Of a stretch of DNA of 64,000 bases, positions 54,310-63,065 are shown in pieces. The notes beneath the pieces were generated by a model, which worked only from the letters and a program-made list of their open reading frames with translations, did no database searches and had not been told where the DNA came from. The DNA is from Sulfitobacter sp. M05. Its GTDB lineage: Bacteria > Pseudomonadota > Alphaproteobacteria > Rhodobacterales > Rhodobacteraceae. Position 1 is the first letter of the stretch, and every line of letters begins with the position of its first letter. Location: contig NZ_JABEDH010000001.1 in assembly GCF_029285175.1 (NCBI RefSeq), forward strand, positions 1,364,001 through 1,428,000, given 5' to 3'. The translations under genes and the position numbers were made by a program.

Positions 54310-55053
54310 ATGTTCCATTCGTTGTTAAAAGCCGCTGCTCTTGCCACGCTGACGGCGCTGCCAGCCCATGCTGATTCCGGTTTGGGCATCATCGGGGGCA
54401 CATTGCGCCTGGGGGGCTCGGATCAGGAGTGGGAAGGCGGATATGTAGCTGGCACTGTGGATGTTGCCATCACTCAAAACCACGGCCTGCAACTTGATCT
54501 GCAATACGAAGAACGCACCAATGGCGGCATCGGCCGGTTTGGCAGCGTGCTGTACATGACCCCGCGCGACGGCCAAAAATACGGGCTAACGCTGATGGTT
54601 GCCGATAAAAACAATGCCTCTGCAACCTATGGCCAGATTGGTGCGGCGGGCATGTTCACTGTGGCCAAAGACTTCAATTTCGAGCTGCGCACGGCTGCGG
54701 GCCTGTCCGCTGACAATAATCTGGATTGGATCACCGCAGGTGCGGGTCTGCACTGGCAAGCCACGGATGCGACCCGGTTTTATGCTCAATATGACATCAC
54801 CGAATTTGACGAGCAGAACTTTGGAGCTGTCGCCCATGAAGCGACATTTGGCTTGCAGACCCGTCTGGGTAACACGCCCGCCTCTCTCTTTGCCGAAGCA
54901 TCACGCGATTGGCTGAATGGGCGCAACCGTGCGGATGCAAGCACCACATTGCGTGCAGGGGTCAGCATCGCATTGGGCCACGCCGGCAACAACCAGCCCG
55001 CCTTTCACGTGTCTGACCCCATGCGCCAGCTCGTGCGGCGCGGTTTGTTCTAA
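54310..55053 (+). CDS. Putative outer-membrane beta-barrel protein
   Basis: A 247-residue exported protein. Signal peptide about 1-21 (ALPAHADS). The mature part alternates polar and hydrophobic residues in strand-like blocks (GLQLDLQYEERT, YGLTLMVADKNN, FNFELRTAAGLSAD, TRFYAQYDITEF), and ends in RGLF with a C-terminal Phe, as many outer-membrane proteins do. The fold call is by pattern only; no family is recognised. GC content returns to that of the window in this gene. Confidence 0.6.
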   Translation: MFHSLLKAAALATLTALPAHADSGLGIIGGTLRLGGSDQEWEGGYVAGTVDVAITQNHGLQLDLQYEERTNGGIGRFGSVLYMTPRDGQKYGLTLMVADKNNASATYGQIGAAGMFTVAKDFNFELRTAAGLSADNNLDWITAGAGLHWQATDATRFYAQYDITEFDEQNFGAVAHEATFGLQTRLGNTPASLFAEASRDWLNGRNRADASTTLRAGVSIALGHAGNNQPAFHVSDPMRQLVRRGLF

Positions 55054-55077
55054 GGTCAGGACCCCAGGTTCGGGCGC

Positions 55078-55659
55078 TTAGGCCCCTACGGCTTTGCGCA
55101 CCATATCCCAATACTGTGCCACAACTTCATCCAACGACAAGCGGCCACCATCGCGAAACCATGTGTTCACGCCAGTCAGCATGGCAATGATGGCAAGGGT
55201 AACGATCTTGCTGTCTGTCACCTCGAACACCCCTGCCGCCGCGCCATCGTGCAGGATCTTTTCCAGCCGGTCCTCGTACCGACGGCGCAGCGCCTCGATC
55301 TCGGTAAAGTTGGCCGGTTCCAGATTGCGCAGCTCCATATAGGCGATGAAGACCTCGTCGGGGCGGTCGGCGTGGAAACGGATGTGAAAAGAGACAAACT
55401 GCTCCAACTGGGCCAGAGGATCTCCTTTTGCCGGGACAGCCGCCGCCAGTAGCGCCTCCAGATGTCCGCGCATCAAATCAACCAACAGCGATTGTTTGTC
55501 CGGTGTGTAGTTATACAGCGCACCGGCCTGCACGCCGACCTCTGCGGCAATCATGCGCATCGAAACCGCAGCATAGCCACGCTGCGCAAAAAGGCGCAAA
55601 GCGGTTTGCCGTATTTTGGGGCCGGTGATTCCGGCGTGTGATCCTGTGGTGCGTGCCAT
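55078..55659 (-). CDS. TetR/AcrR family transcriptional regulator
   Basis: A 193-residue repressor-type protein. The N-terminal HTH (IRQTALRLFAQRGYAAVSMR, then AEVGVQAGALYNYTPDKQSL) is typical of TetR. The C-terminal ligand domain is helical and shows the RPDEVFIAYMELRNLEPANF block often seen in regulators of fatty acid or CoA-thioester degradation. It diverges from the small lipoprotein gene. Target unknown. Confidence 0.9.
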   Translation of the reverse strand: MARTTGSHAGITGPKIRQTALRLFAQRGYAAVSMRMIAAEVGVQAGALYNYTPDKQSLLVDLMRGHLEALLAAAVPAKGDPLAQLEQFVSFHIRFHADRPDEVFIAYMELRNLEPANFTEIEALRRRYEDRLEKILHDGAAAGVFEVTDSKIVTLAIIAMLTGVNTWFRDGGRLSLDEVVAQYWDMVRKAVGA

Positions 55660-55735
55660 GACCCCAAATTAATGAACATCCGTTCAAAAGCAAAGCCCGC
55701 TTGCGCGGTCGCAGACAGTGGTGCAAGAACAACAT

Positions 55736-56023
55736 ATGAAACTTGCCCTTTCCTTTTGCATGATCGCCCTCGCGCTGACCGGTTGTACCCAGTTTCCCGA
55801 TCTTGATCATACCCAAAGTGACGCTTTGAAAGCGGCGGAATACCCTGCCCTTGTGCCGATCGAACCGCTTTTGGCACGTGCCAATGCTCCCGGTCCCGAT
55901 CCGGTGCAAACGCAGGAAAATCTGGACAGCCGGCTGGCGGGTCTGCGGGCGCGGGCAAATGCCATGCGCGGCACGGTTTTGTCAAACGCAGAAAAGCGGC
56001 GGCTTGAAACCGGCCTGCGCTGA
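55736..56023 (+). CDS. Small lipoprotein of unknown function
   Basis: A 95-residue lipoprotein. The start MKLALSFCMIALALTGC gives a lipobox (LTGC) with lipidated Cys at about residue 17. The mature part is Ala/Pro/Arg-rich and ends in a helix with LRARANAMRGTVLSNAEKRR. Similar small lipoproteins lie upstream of hom in related genomes as far as I recall, but no function is known. The ATG at 55736 is used because it gives the lipobox. Confidence 0.65.
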   Translation: MKLALSFCMIALALTGCTQFPDLDHTQSDALKAAEYPALVPIEPLLARANAPGPDPVQTQENLDSRLAGLRARANAMRGTVLSNAEKRRLETGLR

Positions 56024-56142
56024 CATCCCCCTATATATAACGGCCAACCGGGTTTTGCCGCGTTGCAAGGCCGCTGCGAAACCGCTACATCGCCAGGCAA
56101 CACCAATTCGTTTGAACCTCCCTTTGAAAAGGACCATCCGCC

Positions 56143-57441
56143 ATGTCTGATGCCACCTCAGCCCCTCTTCGCCTTGGTATTGCTGGTTTGGGCACCGTCG
56201 GTGTCGGCGTGGTGCGCATTATTCGCCAGCAGGCGGCAGTGCTGGAGGCACGCACAGGGCGCAAGATCACCATTTCAGCGGTATCGGCACGCACCAAGGG
56301 GCGTGACCGCGGAGTCGCACTGGACAGCTACGCGTGGGAAGACGATCCGGTTGCACTGGCGACCCGTGATGACGTCGATGTCTTTGTTGAACTGATGGGC
56401 GGCGACGAAGGCCCGGCCAAGGACGCCACCGAGGCCGCGTTGAAAGCCGGCAAGGATGTCGTAACCGCAAACAAGGCAATGTTGGCAATTCACGGTCAGG
56501 CCCTTGCAGAGCTTGCCGAAAACAAGGGGCGCGTCATCCGTTACGAGGCCGCAGTGGCTGGCGGTATCCCGGTGATCAAGACCTTGATGGAAGGCCTGGC
56601 CGGCAATGAAATCACCCGCGTGATGGGCGTGATGAACGGCTCGTGCAATTATATACTGACCCGCATGGAAACCTCCGGCGGCACCTATCAGGACATCTTT
56701 GCCGAGGCCGACGGGCTGGGCTATCTCGAAGCGGATCCGCAACTGGATGTGGGCGGCATTGATGCCGCGCATAAGCTGGCAATTCTATCGGCCATTGCCT
56801 TTGGCACTCAGGTTGATTTCGACGGTATCCAGTTGGAAGGCATTGAACGGGTCAGCATCGAGGATATTCGCGCCGCGGCTGACATGGGCTACAAGATCAA
56901 GCTGCTGGGCGTGACCCAGAAAACCGGCCGCGGGTTGGAACAGCGGATGCAGCCCTGTCTTGTGCCGGACACCTCGCCACTGGCACAGCTGGATGGCGGC
57001 ACCAATATGGTGGTCCTGGAAGGCGACGCGGTCGGCCAGATCGTGCTGCGCGGTGCCGGCGCAGGCGAAGGTCCCACGGCCAGCGCCGTGATGGGCGATG
57101 TGTGCGATATCGCCCGCGGTCTGCGCGGCTCTGTATTCGGCCAGCCTGCGGCGAACCTTGTGAATGCCACAGCAGCGCTGACCAAACTGCCCGCCGCCTA
57201 TTACCTGCGCCTTCAATTGGTGGACAAACCCGGTGCATTGGCCAAGATCGCGACAGTTCTGGGCGAAGCAGGAGTCAGCATTGACCGTATGCGCCAATAC
57301 GCCCATGAGGACACCTCGGCACCGGTGTTGATTGTCACCCATAAAACCACCCAAGCGGACATCGAAACCGCCATTGCCTCAATGGACAGCACCGGCGTGA
57401 TGGCCGGTGCCCCCGTGGCGCTGCGCATCGAAGAAGTCTGA
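56143..57441 (+). CDS. hom: Homoserine dehydrogenase
   Basis: Reduces aspartate semialdehyde to homoserine, the branch to threonine and methionine. A 432-residue enzyme: NAD(P) motif RLGIAGLGTVGVGVV, substrate domain (VMNGSCNYILTRME; LGYLEADPQLDVGGIDAAHK) and a C-terminal ACT domain (about 350-425; YYLRLQLVDKPGALAKIA) expected to give threonine feedback. Homoserine made here is acylated and used by MetZ (29 kb). First of a rightward run hom-yqaA-glpX-recJ. Confidence 0.96.
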   Translation: MSDATSAPLRLGIAGLGTVGVGVVRIIRQQAAVLEARTGRKITISAVSARTKGRDRGVALDSYAWEDDPVALATRDDVDVFVELMGGDEGPAKDATEAALKAGKDVVTANKAMLAIHGQALAELAENKGRVIRYEAAVAGGIPVIKTLMEGLAGNEITRVMGVMNGSCNYILTRMETSGGTYQDIFAEADGLGYLEADPQLDVGGIDAAHKLAILSAIAFGTQVDFDGIQLEGIERVSIEDIRAAADMGYKIKLLGVTQKTGRGLEQRMQPCLVPDTSPLAQLDGGTNMVVLEGDAVGQIVLRGAGAGEGPTASAVMGDVCDIARGLRGSVFGQPAANLVNATAALTKLPAAYYLRLQLVDKPGALAKIATVLGEAGVSIDRMRQYAHEDTSAPVLIVTHKTTQADIETAIASMDSTGVMAGAPVALRIEEV

Positions 57442-57464
57442 CCCTACAAGGCTAGCACAACACC

Positions 57465-57893
57465 ATGCTGGCCTATGCTGGTCTTTTTGCCTCGGCTCTT
57501 ATCGCGGCCACGATCCTGCCAATGCAGTCTGAGGCGGTACTGGTCGCGCTGATCCTGCAAGGCGATCATCCGGTTGCCACCTTGCTAATCGTGGCAACCC
57601 TTGGCAATGTTCTGGGCGCTGTCCTCAATTGGGCGCTTGGCCGGTTTCTGCTGCGGTTCAGTCACCGGCGCTGGTTTCCTGCCTCGCAAGCCCAGCTGGC
57701 GCGTGCAGAAGGGTGGTATCGCCGGTTCGGCCGCTGGTCCTTGCTGGGCAGTTGGGTGCCGGTGATCGGAGACCCGATCACAGTTGTGGCCGGCGTGTTG
57801 CGCGAACCCTTGCCATCATTTCTACTGCTGGTCACTCTGGCCAAGGCTTTTCGCTATGTTTTTCTGGCCCTGATCGCCCTCGCGTGGATTTGA
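57465..57893 (+). CDS. yqaA: YqaA/DedA-like small membrane protein
   Basis: A 142-residue inner-membrane protein with four or five helices and the SNARE-associated/DedA-type motif region (LGNVLGAVLNWALGRFLLRF; GRWSLLGSWVPVIGDPITVV). DedA proteins are linked to lipid carrier transport, but this short YqaA type is not well studied. It lies 23 bp after hom. Confidence 0.8.
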   Translation: MLAYAGLFASALIAATILPMQSEAVLVALILQGDHPVATLLIVATLGNVLGAVLNWALGRFLLRFSHRRWFPASQAQLARAEGWYRRFGRWSLLGSWVPVIGDPITVVAGVLREPLPSFLLLVTLAKAFRYVFLALIALAWI

Positions 57894-57961
57894 CAGGCTT
57901 GCCGTAATCCGCCCCTATCGCTAGACGAGGGGCAACAAAACCCCATCAAGGACAGATATCC

Positions 57962-58930
57962 ATGACCACCAAAGCCGATTTTCAAGACCGCATGTTATCT
58001 CTGGGCCTTGCCCGTGTGTCCGAGGCTGCCGCGCTGGCTTCGGCCAAGCTGGTGGGCAAAGGCGACGAAAAAGCGGCGGATCAGGCAGCAGTCAACGCAA
58101 TGCGCGAACAGCTGAACCTGTTGGACATCGCTGGGGTTGTGGTCATCGGCGAAGGCGAGCGTGATGAAGCTCCGATGTTGTTCATCGGCGAGGAAGTTGG
58201 CACCGGTGAAGGCCCCGGCGTAGATATCGCATTGGACCCGCTGGAAGGTACCACGCTGACCGCCAAGGACATGCCAAATGCGCTGACTGTGATTGCCATG
58301 GGGCCACGCGGTTCCATGCTGCACGCCCCGGATACCTATATGGACAAGCTGGCGATCGGGCCGGGATATGCTGAGGGTGTTGTCAGCCTTGAGATGACAC
58401 CGGGTGAACGGGTTGATGCCTTGGCCGCAGCCAAAGGATGTGCCGCATCCGACATTACGGTCTGCATTCTGGAGCGTCCGCGTCACGAAGCAATGATTGC
58501 CGAAGTACGTGCCAAAGGGGCCGCGATCCGTTTGATCACCGATGGTGATGTGGCCGGGGTGATGCATTGCGCAGACCCTGACACCGGGATCGACATGTAC
58601 ATGGGTGCCGGCGGTGCCCCTGAAGGGGTGCTGGCCGCCGCCGCATTGAAATGCATGGGGGGGCAGATGTTCACCCGCCTGCTGTTTCGCAATGACGATG
58701 AAAAGGCCCGCGCCACCAAGGCAGGGATCACCGATTTCGACCGCATCTATACCCGTGACGACATGGTCACCGAGGATGTGATTTTCGCAGCAACCGGCGT
58801 GACCGATGGTGCCCTTGTGCCCGGTGTTAAGCGTGAATTGGGTTGGATGACCACAGAGACCCTGATCATGCGTTCCAAGACCGGTTCTGTGCGGCGTATC
58901 AATTACCGCACACCGGTAGAAAACGACTGA
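57962..58930 (+). CDS. glpX: Class II fructose-1,6-bisphosphatase
   Basis: A 322-residue metal-dependent phosphatase of gluconeogenesis (and of the Calvin cycle in phototrophs). Signatures: GEGERDEAPMLFIGE, the phosphate-metal site DPLEGTTLTAKDMPNA and GAGGAPEGVLAAAALKCMGG (about residue 215). AAGGACAGATATCC precedes the ATG. Together with hom upstream and recJ downstream this order is standard in Rhodobacterales. Confidence 0.95.
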   Translation: MTTKADFQDRMLSLGLARVSEAAALASAKLVGKGDEKAADQAAVNAMREQLNLLDIAGVVVIGEGERDEAPMLFIGEEVGTGEGPGVDIALDPLEGTTLTAKDMPNALTVIAMGPRGSMLHAPDTYMDKLAIGPGYAEGVVSLEMTPGERVDALAAAKGCAASDITVCILERPRHEAMIAEVRAKGAAIRLITDGDVAGVMHCADPDTGIDMYMGAGGAPEGVLAAAALKCMGGQMFTRLLFRNDDEKARATKAGITDFDRIYTRDDMVTEDVIFAATGVTDGALVPGVKRELGWMTTETLIMRSKTGSVRRINYRTPVEND

Positions 58931-58940
58931 ATGTGGCGTT

Positions 58941-58965
58941 ACGGGGCGTGAAGTTTGCGCCCCGT
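58941..58965. terminator. Hairpin after glpX
   Basis: ACGGGGCG and CGCCCCGT pair across a 9-nt loop, 10 bp past the glpX stop. No T-run follows, so it may only weaken read-through into recJ. Confidence 0.4.
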
Positions 58966-59015
58966 TGCTGCTGCGGGATTGAGTTTAATTTGCAAGATGA
59001 AGTTGGGGGTGACGC

Positions 59016-60755
59016 ATGAGCTATCTGGGCGTTGAGGCATCTCTGACGGGGCGGACGTGGGTTGGTCCCGGTGTAGAAGTCGAACGGGCGGCAGAGTTGC
59101 TGGTGCAGCGAACCGCCCTGCCCCAAGCCGTCTGTCAGGTGCTGGCGCGCCGCGGTGTCGCCCCAGAGGACGCCGAGGGTTTTCTTGCGCCCTCCTTGCG
59201 CGACTTGATGCCAGACCCGCGTTCGCTGAAAGATATGGAAAATGCGGCTGCGCGGTTTTTGGCCGCGGTGGCACAGCGGCAGAGAATCGCGGTTTTTGCA
59301 GATTACGACGTGGATGGGGGCAGTTCTGCTGCCTTGTTGCTGATCTGGCTGCGCGATATGGGCGCGGCGGCGACGCTTTATGTGCCGGACCGAATTGACG
59401 AAGGTTATGGCCCGAACGAGGAAGCCATGGCCGCATTGGCCGCAGATCACGACCTGATTGTTTGTGTCGACTGCGGAACCTTGTCACATGGTCCGATAGC
59501 GGCAGCCAGCGCGGCGGATGTGGTTGTGCTGGATCACCATTTGGGTGGCGAAACCTTGCCTGATGCTCTGGCTGTGGTGAACCCGAACCGGCAGGATGAG
59601 GACGGGGCTTGCGGGCATCTTTGCGCCGCCGGTGTTGTTTTCCTGATGCTTGTCGAGGCCGGACGCCAATTGCGTGCGGCGAATCGCAAGGGCCCCGATC
59701 TGATGGCGCTGCTGGATCTGGTGGCCTTGGCAACTGTGGCAGACGTGGCCCCGCTGACCGGTGTGAACCGCGCATTTGTTCGTCAGGGCCTGCGGGTCAT
59801 GGCGCGGCGCGAACGCCCGGGGCTGACCGCGCTGGCCGATGTCGCCCGGATGGAAACCGCGCCGACAGCCTATCACTTGGGGTTTCTGCTGGGGCCGCGC
59901 ATCAATGCTGGCGGACGCATCGGACAGGCCGATTTGGGCGCGCGTTTACTGGCCTCGAACGATCCGCATGAAACCGCAGCTTTGGCCGAGCGTCTGGACA
60001 CCTTGAACACCGAACGCCGCGACGTGGAGGCCAGCGTGCGTGCCGCCGCCATGGCACAAGCCGAAGAACGCGGATTTGACGCCCCTTTGGCTTGGGCGGC
60101 AGGCCCGGGTTGGCATCCTGGTGTGGTGGGCATCGTTGCCTCGCGTCTCAAGGAAGCCTCAAACCGCCCGTCGATTGTCATCGGGGTGGAAGAGGGAATC
60201 GGCAAGGGATCAGGCCGGTCGGTTTCCGGGATCGACCTTGGCGCGCCGATCCAGCGTCTTGCCGCCGAGGGGCTGCTGATCAAGGGCGGCGGGCACAAGA
60301 TGGCCGCCGGGCTGACGGTTGCCGAGGACAAAATCGAAGCCGCCATGACGCGGCTGGGTGAGTTGATGGCAAAACAAGGTGCCCATCTGGGCGGACCGGC
60401 AGACCTGAAGGTGACCGGCCTGCTGATGCCGGGGGCCGCGACAGTTGAACTGACCGAGATGGTCGAACAGGCCGGCCCCTTTGGCGCCGCGGCCCCTGCC
60501 CCGCGCTATGTTTTTGCAGACATGCAAATTCTGTTTGCCAAACGGGTTGGCGAAAACCACCTGAAGATCAGCTTTGGCGATGGTTTGGGCGGCAAGATGG
60601 ATGCCATTGCTTTTGGCGCGTATAACACGGCCCTTGGCCCCGCCCTTGAGGCGCATGGTGGTGCCCGTTTCCACCTCGCCGGACGTCTGGACATCAACGA
60701 TTGGCGTGGCCGCCGCTCGGTTCAGCTGCGCCTGGAAGATGCTGCCCGTACGTAA
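59016..60755 (+). CDS. recJ: Single-stranded-DNA-specific exonuclease RecJ
   Basis: A 579-residue 5'-3' exonuclease of repair and recombination. DHH-family motifs: VFADYDVDGGSSAALLL, VCVDCGT, VLDHHLGG (the DHH motif) and NPNRQDEDG; the DHHA1 domain has the GGGHKMAAGLTV motif (about 425). The C-terminal OB domain (about 465-575) ends in DINDWRGRRSVQL. Length is normal. The start ATG at 59016 has GGGGGTGACGC upstream. Confidence 0.95.
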   Translation: MSYLGVEASLTGRTWVGPGVEVERAAELLVQRTALPQAVCQVLARRGVAPEDAEGFLAPSLRDLMPDPRSLKDMENAAARFLAAVAQRQRIAVFADYDVDGGSSAALLLIWLRDMGAAATLYVPDRIDEGYGPNEEAMAALAADHDLIVCVDCGTLSHGPIAAASAADVVVLDHHLGGETLPDALAVVNPNRQDEDGACGHLCAAGVVFLMLVEAGRQLRAANRKGPDLMALLDLVALATVADVAPLTGVNRAFVRQGLRVMARRERPGLTALADVARMETAPTAYHLGFLLGPRINAGGRIGQADLGARLLASNDPHETAALAERLDTLNTERRDVEASVRAAAMAQAEERGFDAPLAWAAGPGWHPGVVGIVASRLKEASNRPSIVIGVEEGIGKGSGRSVSGIDLGAPIQRLAAEGLLIKGGGHKMAAGLTVAEDKIEAAMTRLGELMAKQGAHLGGPADLKVTGLLMPGAATVELTEMVEQAGPFGAAAPAPRYVFADMQILFAKRVGENHLKISFGDGLGGKMDAIAFGAYNTALGPALEAHGGARFHLAGRLDINDWRGRRSVQLRLEDAART

Positions 60756-60835
60756 TGCAACTTTTTCGCAAACAGGGGCAAATTTTCTCTTGCGCGTAAC
60801 CGCCACAGACCTTAGTGAAGCCCTCACAAGATAGT

Positions 60836-60910
60836 GGCCCGTTCGTCTATCGGTTAGGACGTCAGGTTTTCAACCTGAAAAGAGGGGTTCGACTCCCCTA
60901 CGGGCTGCCA
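60836..60910 (+). tRNA. tRNA-Glu (anticodon TTC)
   Basis: A complete 75-nt tRNA with encoded CCA. Acceptor GGCCCGT pairs with ACGGGCT (first pair G-U); the anticodon stem TCAGG / CCTGA encloses TTTTCAA, giving anticodon TTC (60869-60871), which reads GAA/GAG; T arm GGGGTTCGACTCCCC. It follows recJ. Confidence 0.96.
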
Positions 60911-61122
60911 TCTTGTTAATCTTCCCAAACAGTTGAACGTAATTAGATCCACCACGTGCAGGCGAATTTTCGCGCCGACAATGTGTTTCCCGACAGCTTT
61001 GCCCAACAGCAGCAATCTTGCCCGCCAGTTGTCACATCGTTCCGAACACCCTAACTATAGCTCTTCAAGCTTAACTGGAGACTTCGCGCCCCCTTATTCA
61101 CGTTCGCACAAGGGGGGAGGCT

Positions 61123-62286
61123 GTGAACAAGGAATTCAAGTTTTTCTTTAAACGCTATACTGGTGGACATACCTTATCCGCCACACACCGCACTGGATCC
61201 GATATGAAAGCCGTTCGTCGCCCCCTATTTTGGTACAGCCTTGCAATGTGGCTTCTGTCGGTTGTGATCTCCTCACTGCTGATTCAGCTTGGCGCATTGA
61301 TCATGTCGGATGTTCCGACAGCCGGCAAACGGCTTGAACGGAACGATTTTGTTGACGCAAGCCAGCTGAACATCACGCAGGCCAATATTAACCAACGCGA
61401 GGACGAACAAAGGGTTCAGGCGAACGAGCTTGAAGATGCCCGTTTCGTCTTGCGTTCACGTAGTTTGGACTACCAGAACCAACGTGCAAGCTTCGAAAAC
61501 TGGGTCAAGACCCGCTCTGCCACCGGATCAGAGGCGCAAGACAGCCAAGTTGTTAAACGTGTTGAGGCAATCGAGCTACTGAAGCAGGAAGAGCGCAAGG
61601 CCGCGCGGCGGGTCGAAGAGTTGCAGCAAGAGATGGTTCAAACCAACCGCGCTTTGAAAAGCCTAAGCAGCCAAAATGCGGCGCTTCTGGCGGCCGCCAA
61701 CGCCCCCTACCAACAGGCGCAGAAGCGCGAGGTTCTAAAGGTGTTCCTGCTGCGACTGGGCCTGACAATGCCCCTGTTGCTGATTTCCGGCTGGCTGGTC
61801 GCAAAGAAACGCAGCTCAAGTTATTGGCCGGTCTACCGAGGGTTCATCCTGTTTTCGCTCTTTGCATTTTTCGTTGAACTGGTGCCCTACCTGCCGTCCT
61901 ATGGCGGATATGTCAGATATAGTGTTGGCATCCTTTTGGCGCTTTTGCTGGCGCATTTTTCAATCAAGGGCATGGCGCGATACCTTCAGAAAAAGCAGAA
62001 GGAGGAAACCCGCACCGAGCCGGAAAAACGCAAGTTGATTGCCTATGAAACCGCGATCAAGAAAATCTCGAATTGTGTCTGCCCCAGTTGCGACCGACAG
62101 TTCGCAGAACAGTCTACCCGCAAGGTCAAGGACGGTGCCAAACCGGAGACAAAAGTGGATTTCTGCGTGCATTGCGGGTTTTGCCTGTTCAAAGCCTGTG
62201 AAAACTGCGGCCAGCGGGAGAATTCGTTCTACAAGTTCTGCGGATCATGCGGTGTACCCGCGGACGGTCGCTTGCAGCAGGCCTAG
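61123..62286 (+). CDS. Membrane protein with coiled coil and double zinc ribbon
   Basis: A 387-residue protein. Order: one helix (about 38-62), a long predicted coiled coil (about 75-195, rich in Glu/Gln/Arg), three further hydrophobic helices (about 208-285), and a C-terminal cytoplasmic tail with Cys pairs CPSC, CVHC-GFC, CENC and CGSC, i.e. paired zinc ribbons. The start is a GTG at 61123 with a strong AGGGGGGAGG just upstream; the ATG at 61204 would drop 27 residues that show no family signal. I do not recognise a family. A tethering or sensing role is possible. Confidence 0.65.
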   Translation: MNKEFKFFFKRYTGGHTLSATHRTGSDMKAVRRPLFWYSLAMWLLSVVISSLLIQLGALIMSDVPTAGKRLERNDFVDASQLNITQANINQREDEQRVQANELEDARFVLRSRSLDYQNQRASFENWVKTRSATGSEAQDSQVVKRVEAIELLKQEERKAARRVEELQQEMVQTNRALKSLSSQNAALLAAANAPYQQAQKREVLKVFLLRLGLTMPLLLISGWLVAKKRSSSYWPVYRGFILFSLFAFFVELVPYLPSYGGYVRYSVGILLALLLAHFSIKGMARYLQKKQKEETRTEPEKRKLIAYETAIKKISNCVCPSCDRQFAEQSTRKVKDGAKPETKVDFCVHCGFCLFKACENCGQRENSFYKFCGSCGVPADGRLQQA

Positions 62287-62380
62287 GGTAAGAACCCCAG
62301 GCCCAACGCTACAGATGTCAAACGCCACGAAATTCTGCTCTGGGCGCATTCCGCTAAAGACTGCGCTGCAAACCGCCGGT

Positions 62381-62402
62381 ATACAAACAGCTATGTTTGT
62401 AT
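62381..62402. promoter_or_regulatory. Palindromic operator at the start of the Crp/Fnr gene
   Basis: ATACAAAC (62381-62388) and GTTTGTAT (62395-62402) are perfect 8-bp arms around a 6-nt centre, 22 bp in all. It overlaps the likely start region of the regulator gene, which suggests autoregulation, although it is not the FNR consensus (TTGAT-N4-ATCAA). Confidence 0.6.
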
Positions 62403-62417
62403 GCGAAAGACCCAGTC

Positions 62418-63065
62418 GTGGATAAGGCCAGTTTCTTTCTCGAAACATCACAAGAGCTGCGCCGGCTGTTCGACAAGGCCTTTGTGTCCCAAAAACTGAA
62501 CGCGGGCGAAACCCTGTTCGAGCAAGACGAACATGACGACCGGCTTTTTGTTCTGGACAAGGGGCTTTTGGAAGTCAGTGTTTATTCAGCAAGCGGGCGC
62601 AAACATGCGCTGAACCTGCTACGCCCTGAAAGTGTGTTTGGCGAAATCGCCATGTTCGACCCCGGTCCGCGCACCGCCCGTATCGAAGCGGTTGAGGACT
62701 GCCAACTGCGTTATATCCGGCAGGCAGCCCTGATTGCCGAAATCGCCCGCAAGCCGCATCTGGCGGCAGAGTTACTTAGCTTGGCAGGCAAGCGTATGCG
62801 TTGGATGAGCCAGCAGATGGAGGAGCAGGTGTTCCTGCCCCCCGCCCCGCGACTGGCGGCAAAGGTCCTTTATCTGGCCGGCGACACCGGCGAAATCGGG
62901 ATGTCACAGGCCCAGATGGCCGATTATGTCGGCGTCACCCGCGAAGTCGTGTCAAAGATTCTGTCGGAATGGCGCCGCGAAGGAATCGTCAGCCTGTCGC
63001 GGGGCCGGATCAAAGTACGCGACAGCGAAGCCCTTGAAAGATTAAAAAACTTCAATCCTGACTGA
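62418..63065 (+). CDS. Crp/Fnr family transcriptional regulator
   Basis: A 215-residue regulator: cyclic-nucleotide-type effector domain (about 12-125; GETLFEQDEHDDRLFVLDKG; PESVFGEIAMFDPGPRTAR) and a C-terminal winged helix with recognition helix MADYVGVTREVVSKILSEW (about 160-180). It lacks the N-terminal cysteines of FNR, so it does not carry an Fe-S cluster. The start is unclear: a GTG at 62418 (used here) and a TTG at 62397 are in frame; the ATG at 62401 is not. Confidence 0.87.
   Translation: MDKASFFLETSQELRRLFDKAFVSQKLNAGETLFEQDEHDDRLFVLDKGLLEVSVYSASGRKHALNLLRPESVFGEIAMFDPGPRTARIEAVEDCQLRYIRQAALIAEIARKPHLAAELLSLAGKRMRWMSQQMEEQVFLPPAPRLAAKVLYLAGDTGEIGMSQAQMADYVGVTREVVSKILSEWRREGIVSLSRGRIKVRDSEALERLKNFNPD

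Noticed and set aside
55054..55064. GGTCAGGACCC, matching the end of the MITE-like element, just after a stop codon
   Set aside because: Only 11 bases match, with no partner inverted end nearby before the TetR gene; it may be coincidence.
60781..61122. Integrase attachment site at the tRNA-Glu gene
   Set aside because: No direct repeat of the tRNA 3' end and no integrase gene within view.
62281..62310. GGGTAAGAACCCCAGG-like sequence after the zinc-ribbon gene, resembling 55054-55070
   Set aside because: Too short and too divergent to call a repeat.
62401..62403. ATG that looks like the start of the Crp/Fnr gene
   Set aside because: It is one base out of frame with the regulator and leads into a different reading frame.
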